Below, piece after piece: positions 5,123 through 8,330 of a DNA stretch of 8,330 nucleotides. The notes under the pieces are model-generated. The model was not told where the DNA came from and did no database searches. It was given only the letters and a program-made list of their open reading frames with translations. The DNA is from an uncultured Selenomonadales bacterium (lineage in GTDB: Bacteria; Bacillota; Negativicutes; Selenomonadales; Selenomonadaceae), in NCBI GenBank assembly GCA_947165405.1, contig CAMVAG010000097.1, forward strand, positions 1-8,330, in the 5' to 3' direction. Numbering within the stretch: the stretch's first letter is position 1; the number at the start of each line of letters is the position of its first letter. The translations under genes were made by a program, and so were the position numbers.

Positions 5123-6178
5123 TTGAAACCGTGGCTTGACTCAATCGAATACATTCGCGGCGTGTCGATGGCGGGCGTCGTGGCGATTCATATCGGCTCG
5201 CAATATCTTTTGAACCCTACACCGAATATCCATCTTGTCGCGCTCTTCGAAATCGCCTCGCGCTTTAGCGTTCCGATTTTCTTTTTTATTTCGGCGTTCG
5301 GTTTGTTTTATCGCATGAATTTATCGGAGCCGTTTGAGTACGGAAAATTTTTGCGGCGGCGTTTCAAGGCGGTGCTCTTCCCGTATCTGATTTGGTCGAC
5401 GCTTTACCTCCTGCATGACAATTACGTCAACGGCTGGCAACTTTTCCCCGACTTCGACTACGCGGCGGAAATTTATTTCTTCGGGCTGGCGAAGTATCAT
5501 TTGTATTTCCTCGTGATTCTGATTTGGTTTTACTTATTTATGCCGCTGTGGATTTTTCTCGTTCGAAGCATGACGCCCGCCCGATTAATCTTGTTGCTCG
5601 CCGCGCAGGTCGCGTTCGATTATTGGTCAAGTTATTGCGCGGAGCCGTCGGAAAATCTTTTCATGAAGTGGCGATTGAATTGGCTCGTGTTGCATTATAT
5701 GTTCGTGTTCGTCTTTGGAGGTTGGCTCGGCGTTCATTCTCAAAAGTTTTTCGCGTGGTGCGCGGCGCATAAAAAAATCGTCAACGCAACATTTTTAATC
5801 GCGCTGACAACTTTGCTCGGCTACTATTATTTTTTAATCGGCGTCAAAAATTTTTCACCCGAAGCGGCAGTCAACACCGCGCATCAACTTTCGCCGCCGG
5901 GCATTTTCTACACAATCGCCGCCTCAATATTTTTGTTCACGTTGTTTCAATTCGGAACGCTGCCCGCGCCGATGAAAAAATTTTTGAGCGTGCTCGGAAA
6001 AAATTCTTACTTCGTGTATTTGGCTCACCCGTTCGCGATAAATTATCTGTCAATCGGTTTGGGCAAGCTCGGACTCGTCATGACGGCTCCCGTCGCGCTG
6101 ATTTTCTACGTCGTAACAATCGCCGTCACTTTATCGGTCAAGCTGTTGTTCCGGAAATTTTTTCAAGCAAGCCGATGA
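5123..6178 (+). CDS. Acyltransferase family 3 integral membrane protein
   Basis: Multi-span membrane acyltransferase (PF01757 type) of 351 residues. Such proteins transfer acetyl, succinyl or other acyl groups to surface sugars or lipids; the acceptor cannot be told here. Family features: N-terminal Arg (12) and GVVAIHIGS with the conserved His 23 in the first span, SVPIFFFISAFGLFYR (49-64), FLRRRFKAVLFPYLIWSTLY (76-95), YHLYFLVILIWFYLFMPLW (125-143), and the C-terminal LGKNSYFVYLAHPFAI (291-306). About ten hydrophobic segments are visible. The TTG start is chosen because GAAAGGAA lies 9 nt upstream and the protein begins at the usual point, just before the first span. It has its own promoter, and its last 41 bp overlap the 3' end of pepD on the other strand. 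No polysaccharide genes adjoin it. Confidence 0.88.
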   Translation: MKPWLDSIEYIRGVSMAGVVAIHIGSQYLLNPTPNIHLVALFEIASRFSVPIFFFISAFGLFYRMNLSEPFEYGKFLRRRFKAVLFPYLIWSTLYLLHDNYVNGWQLFPDFDYAAEIYFFGLAKYHLYFLVILIWFYLFMPLWIFLVRSMTPARLILLLAAQVAFDYWSSYCAEPSENLFMKWRLNWLVLHYMFVFVFGGWLGVHSQKFFAWCAAHKKIVNATFLIALTTLLGYYYFLIGVKNFSPEAAVNTAHQLSPPGIFYTIAASIFLFTLFQFGTLPAPMKKFLSVLGKNSYFVYLAHPFAINYLSIGLGKLGLVMTAPVALIFYVVTIAVTLSVKLLFRKFFQASR

Positions 6179-7598
6179 TAAATTTCACGTGCGGCGCGAC
6201 CGTGTCGAGGTGCAAGCGTTCGTTCGTGCTGTGAATGTTTTCGTTCGTCGTGCCGATTGAAATTATGTCAAGCTTCGGATTTTTCTTTGCGAAGAAGCTC
6301 GGCTCCAAACCCACATGAATTGTTTTGACTTCGGGCGCGAAATTATTTTGCTCCGCGAAAATTTTTTCGGCAAGTTTCAAAAGTTTGTTGTCGGGTTTGA
6401 AATTCCAAGCGGGCATCGGCTCGGCGGATTTAATCTCGAACGAACAAAGCCTCGCCGCCTGCTCAAAGCCCTCAATTAAATCTTCAAGCAACTCGTCGGC
6501 ATTTCCTCGCGGAAAAATTTTCAGCTCGACAATTTTATCGTTCATGCGCACCGCACCCAAATTCGCGGACGCCAAAACCTGCGCGGGGTTTTCGGTCGAC
6601 ATGAGATAAACGCCGCTGTGAATCAAGGCAATGACATTCGAAAGGAATTCGTAATCTTTGGCATGCAAAACTTTATCGGGGCGTTTGACGACTTGCGCCT
6701 CGATTTTTAAATTCGGGTCGGTCGCGCCGAAAACATTTTTGAATCGTTGAACGACCTCCTCGCAAATGCCGTGAACTTCCTCCGCGCTCAAGTCCGTTGC
6801 AAGAATCATTTCCGCTTCCGAAGGAATGACGTTGAAGGCTCGCCCGCCGCCGAAAGAAGCAAGACGAATTTTCCCGCGCCGAGTTATCGTCCGCATGACT
6901 TGAACGGCAACTTTAATCGCGTTGATTCGCCCGCTTGAAATTTCTTCGCCCGAATGACCGCCGCGCAGCCCGCCGATTTTAATTTCCATGTTCGTGCCGA
7001 GTTTGGTGTCGGGGCGGACGTAATGAAGTTCGCGCCAAAAAGTCATGTTGACACCGCCCGCCGAGCCCGCAACGATTTCGCCGAATTTTTCAGAGTCGCA
7101 GTTGATAAGATAATCGGCGTCGTCAAAAAATTTTTTGTCGAGACCTGCCGCGCCGCTCATTCCTTCTTCCTCTTCGGTCGTGAAAATTATCCTCAATCGC
7201 CCGTGAGAAAAACTTTCCAAATTTTTAATCAGCCAAAGAATTTCGGCAACGCCGATTCCGTCGTCCGCGCCGAGGCTCGTGCCTTCCGCCTCCAAAAATT
7301 TTTCGCCGCGAATCAACTTTATCGGGTCTTTCGTCGGCTCAAAGGCATAACCTTCCTCCGCCACGCAAACCATATCCATATGCGCTTGCAAAATCGTCAA
7401 CGGTGAATTTTCTTTGCCGTTCGTCGCGGGCACTTCGGCGATAATATTTTTAAAACTGTCTTGCACAACCTTCAAGCCGCGCTCTTCAAAAAATTTTTTT
7501 AAATAATCGCTGACCTGCGCCTCGTGTTTGGAAGGGCGAGGGATTGCCGCCAACTTTGCAAACTCTTCGAGCACGCCGTTCAAAATTGTTTCGTTCAT
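6138..7598 (-). CDS. pepD: Aminoacyl-histidine dipeptidase (peptidase D, M20C)
   Basis: Cytoplasmic metallodipeptidase that splits Xaa-His and a broad range of other dipeptides, serving peptide nutrition and turnover. With the start at 7598 it has 486 residues, almost exactly the length of E. coli PepD. Metal and catalytic motifs: AHMDMV (72-77, His 73 and Asp 75), GTSLGADDGIGVAE (106-119, Asp 112), TTEEEEGMSGA (140-150), NCDSE (166-170), GGHSGEEI (213-220) and HSTNERL (456-462, His 456). All are intact. The frame extends to an ATG at 7646, but the start at 7598 has AAGGAA 8 nt upstream and gives the usual N-terminus. The GTG at 7604 is too close to that SD. The gene diverges from thyX and converges, with overlap, on the acyltransferase gene. 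Confidence 0.94.
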   Translation of the reverse strand: MNETILNGVLEEFAKLAAIPRPSKHEAQVSDYLKKFFEERGLKVVQDSFKNIIAEVPATNGKENSPLTILQAHMDMVCVAEEGYAFEPTKDPIKLIRGEKFLEAEGTSLGADDGIGVAEILWLIKNLESFSHGRLRIIFTTEEEEGMSGAAGLDKKFFDDADYLINCDSEKFGEIVAGSAGGVNMTFWRELHYVRPDTKLGTNMEIKIGGLRGGHSGEEISSGRINAIKVAVQVMRTITRRGKIRLASFGGGRAFNVIPSEAEMILATDLSAEEVHGICEEVVQRFKNVFGATDPNLKIEAQVVKRPDKVLHAKDYEFLSNVIALIHSGVYLMSTENPAQVLASANLGAVRMNDKIVELKIFPRGNADELLEDLIEGFEQAARLCSFEIKSAEPMPAWNFKPDNKLLKLAEKIFAEQNNFAPEVKTIHVGLEPSFFAKKNPKLDIISIGTTNENIHSTNERLHLDTVAPHVKFIIGLLEKISGTTA

Positions 7599-7618
7599 TA
7601 TCACTATTCCTTCCTGTC

Positions 7619-7640
7619 GAAATATGATATTAAATATTTC
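7619..7640. promoter_or_regulatory. A/T-rich inverted repeat in the pepD-thyX divergent region (possible operator)
   Basis: Perfect 7-bp arms GAAATAT/ATATTTC separated by 8 bp. Read leftward it covers a candidate pepD -10 (TAATAT, 7632-7627), whose -35 (TTAAAG, 7655-7650) is weak. It is upstream of the thyX promoter. A repressor or activator site for pepD is plausible, but the A/T-rich content means chance cannot be excluded. Confidence 0.4.
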
Positions 7641-7664
7641 GGGCAAAGTCTTTAAAATCCTGCG

Positions 7665-7693
7665 TTGAGTTAATCTTGTCGCCGTGATAAAAT
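7665..7693 (+). promoter_or_regulatory. Promoter of thyX
   Basis: TTGAGT (7665-7670), 17-bp spacer, TAAAAT (7688-7693) with TG one base upstream (TGA at 7685-7687), an extended -10. Predicted start is near 7700, 19 nt before the ATG. Confidence 0.68.
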
Positions 7694-7718
7694 TATTTCA
7701 AACAAAGGAGGCAACGTC

Positions 7719-8330
7719 ATGAAAATTATTGAGGCGGGCGTCGAACTTGTTGAAGACTTCGACGCGGCGGCGATTATGAAAAAGATTGAGCGGGCGGGGC
7801 GCGTCTGCTACAAGTCCGAAAGCAACATCACTTGCGACAGCGCGGAAAAATTTATTCGCGGGATAATCAAGCGCGGGCACGAATCCGTTATCGAACACGC
7901 GACCGTTTCTTTTAAAATCATCTGCGACAGAGGCGTAACCCATGAACTCGTTCGCCACAGGATAGCAAGTTATTCGCAGGAGTCAACTCGGTTTTGCGAT
8001 TACACGGCAGGAAAATTCGGCGGCGAATTGACTTTTATCAAGCCGTGCTTTTGGAATGATGACGATGAAAATTTTAAGCTGTGGAAAGAGACGATGGCAC
8101 TCGTCGAAAAAAATTATTTGGCATTGAGAGCAAACGGAGCGCGTCCCGAAGAAGCCCGCTCAATCTTGCCGAACTCACTCAAGACAGAAATTTTCGTGAC
8201 AATGAATTTGAGGGAGTGGAGGCATTTTTTGAAACTGCGGACGGCTAAGGCGGCACATCCTCAAATGCGGGAAGTCGCGCTGAAAATTCATTCAATCCTC
8301 GCCGAAAAATTGCCGGCGGTCTTCGACGAC
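7719..8330 (+). CDS. thyX: Flavin-dependent thymidylate synthase ThyX (3' end beyond window)
   Basis: FAD-dependent enzyme (EC 2.1.1.148) that methylates dUMP to dTMP using methylenetetrahydrofolate and NADPH; it replaces ThyA. There are 204 residues in frame to the window edge with no stop; typical length is about 210-250, so it is nearly complete. The signature RHRxxSxxxxSxR is present as RHRIASYSQESTR (79-91). GHESVIEH (53-60), ARSILP (146-151) and NLREWRHFLKLR (163-174) are also characteristic, and HPQMRE follows. AAAGGAGG at 7704-7711 stands 7 nt before the ATG, an optimal ribosome site. It is transcribed away from pepD from its own promoter. All visible catalytic motifs are intact. Confidence 0.95.
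   Translation, partial: MKIIEAGVELVEDFDAAAIMKKIERAGRVCYKSESNITCDSAEKFIRGIIKRGHESVIEHATVSFKIICDRGVTHELVRHRIASYSQESTRFCDYTAGKFGGELTFIKPCFWNDDDENFKLWKETMALVEKNYLALRANGARPEEARSILPNSLKTEIFVTMNLREWRHFLKLRTAKAAHPQMREVALKIHSILAEKLPAVFDD

Noticed and set aside
6954..7406. A 150-codon + strand frame opposite pepD
   Set aside because: It is antisense to the metal-binding core of PepD, has no SD and has a composition typical of a shadow frame.
7599..7646. N-terminal extension of PepD to an ATG at 7646
   Set aside because: The extension overlaps the A/T-rich promoter region and inverted repeat, has no SD, and would make the protein longer than the family. The ATG at 7598 has an SD and gives 486 residues.
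7698..7958. An 86-codon - strand frame opposite the start of thyX
   Set aside because: It overlaps the thyX SD and N-terminal coding region. thyX has an ideal SD and an intact signature motif, and the opposing frame has no recognisable product.

Overview
The window looks like part of an anaerobic Firmicutes-type chromosome. Shine-Dalgarno (SD) sites are strong (AAAGGAGG types), TTG starts occur, and the gene set combines flhF-flhG, meso-diaminopimelate dehydrogenase and flavin-dependent thymidylate synthase. A diderm Firmicute of the Negativicutes/Selenomonadales kind would fit, but that is an impression from gene content and codon style, not a phylogenetic result.

Left part (1-2773): the 3' end of an operon reading rightward. 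It holds a 5'-truncated flhF (SRP-type GTPase), flhG (MinD-like ATPase, start at 1112) and an AIM24/TIGR00266-family protein (TTG start at 2045), closed by a strong intrinsic terminator. FlhF and FlhG set flagellar position and number; why an AIM24 protein ends this operon is unclear.

Centre (2738-3125), the most interesting part: a compact two-RNA module between two terminators. A rightward transcript carries an almost perfect SD and encodes a 25-residue single-span membrane peptide. A leftward transcript, from a TTGACA-N17-TATATT promoter, would make a noncoding RNA of about 109 nt. The first 24 nt of that RNA come from an imperfect copy of the peptide's start region (2822-2845 against 2965-2987). 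All three substitutions between the copies become G-U pairs in the RNA duplex, and the copy ends where the RNA should begin. This is the architecture of a type I toxin-antitoxin system, with a trans-acting antisense RNA divergent from its target. I recognise no named family.

Right part (3124-8330): a leftward gene for an unrecognised proline-rich, single-span membrane protein; leftward ddh (lysine and peptidoglycan precursor synthesis); a rightward acyltransferase-3 membrane protein whose 3' end overlaps leftward pepD (M20C dipeptidase) by 41 bp; and rightward thyX, divergent from pepD and cut by the window edge. Between genes I could place promoters, terminators and one A/T-rich inverted repeat. 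No tRNA, rRNA, CRISPR array, insertion sequence or phage gene is visible.
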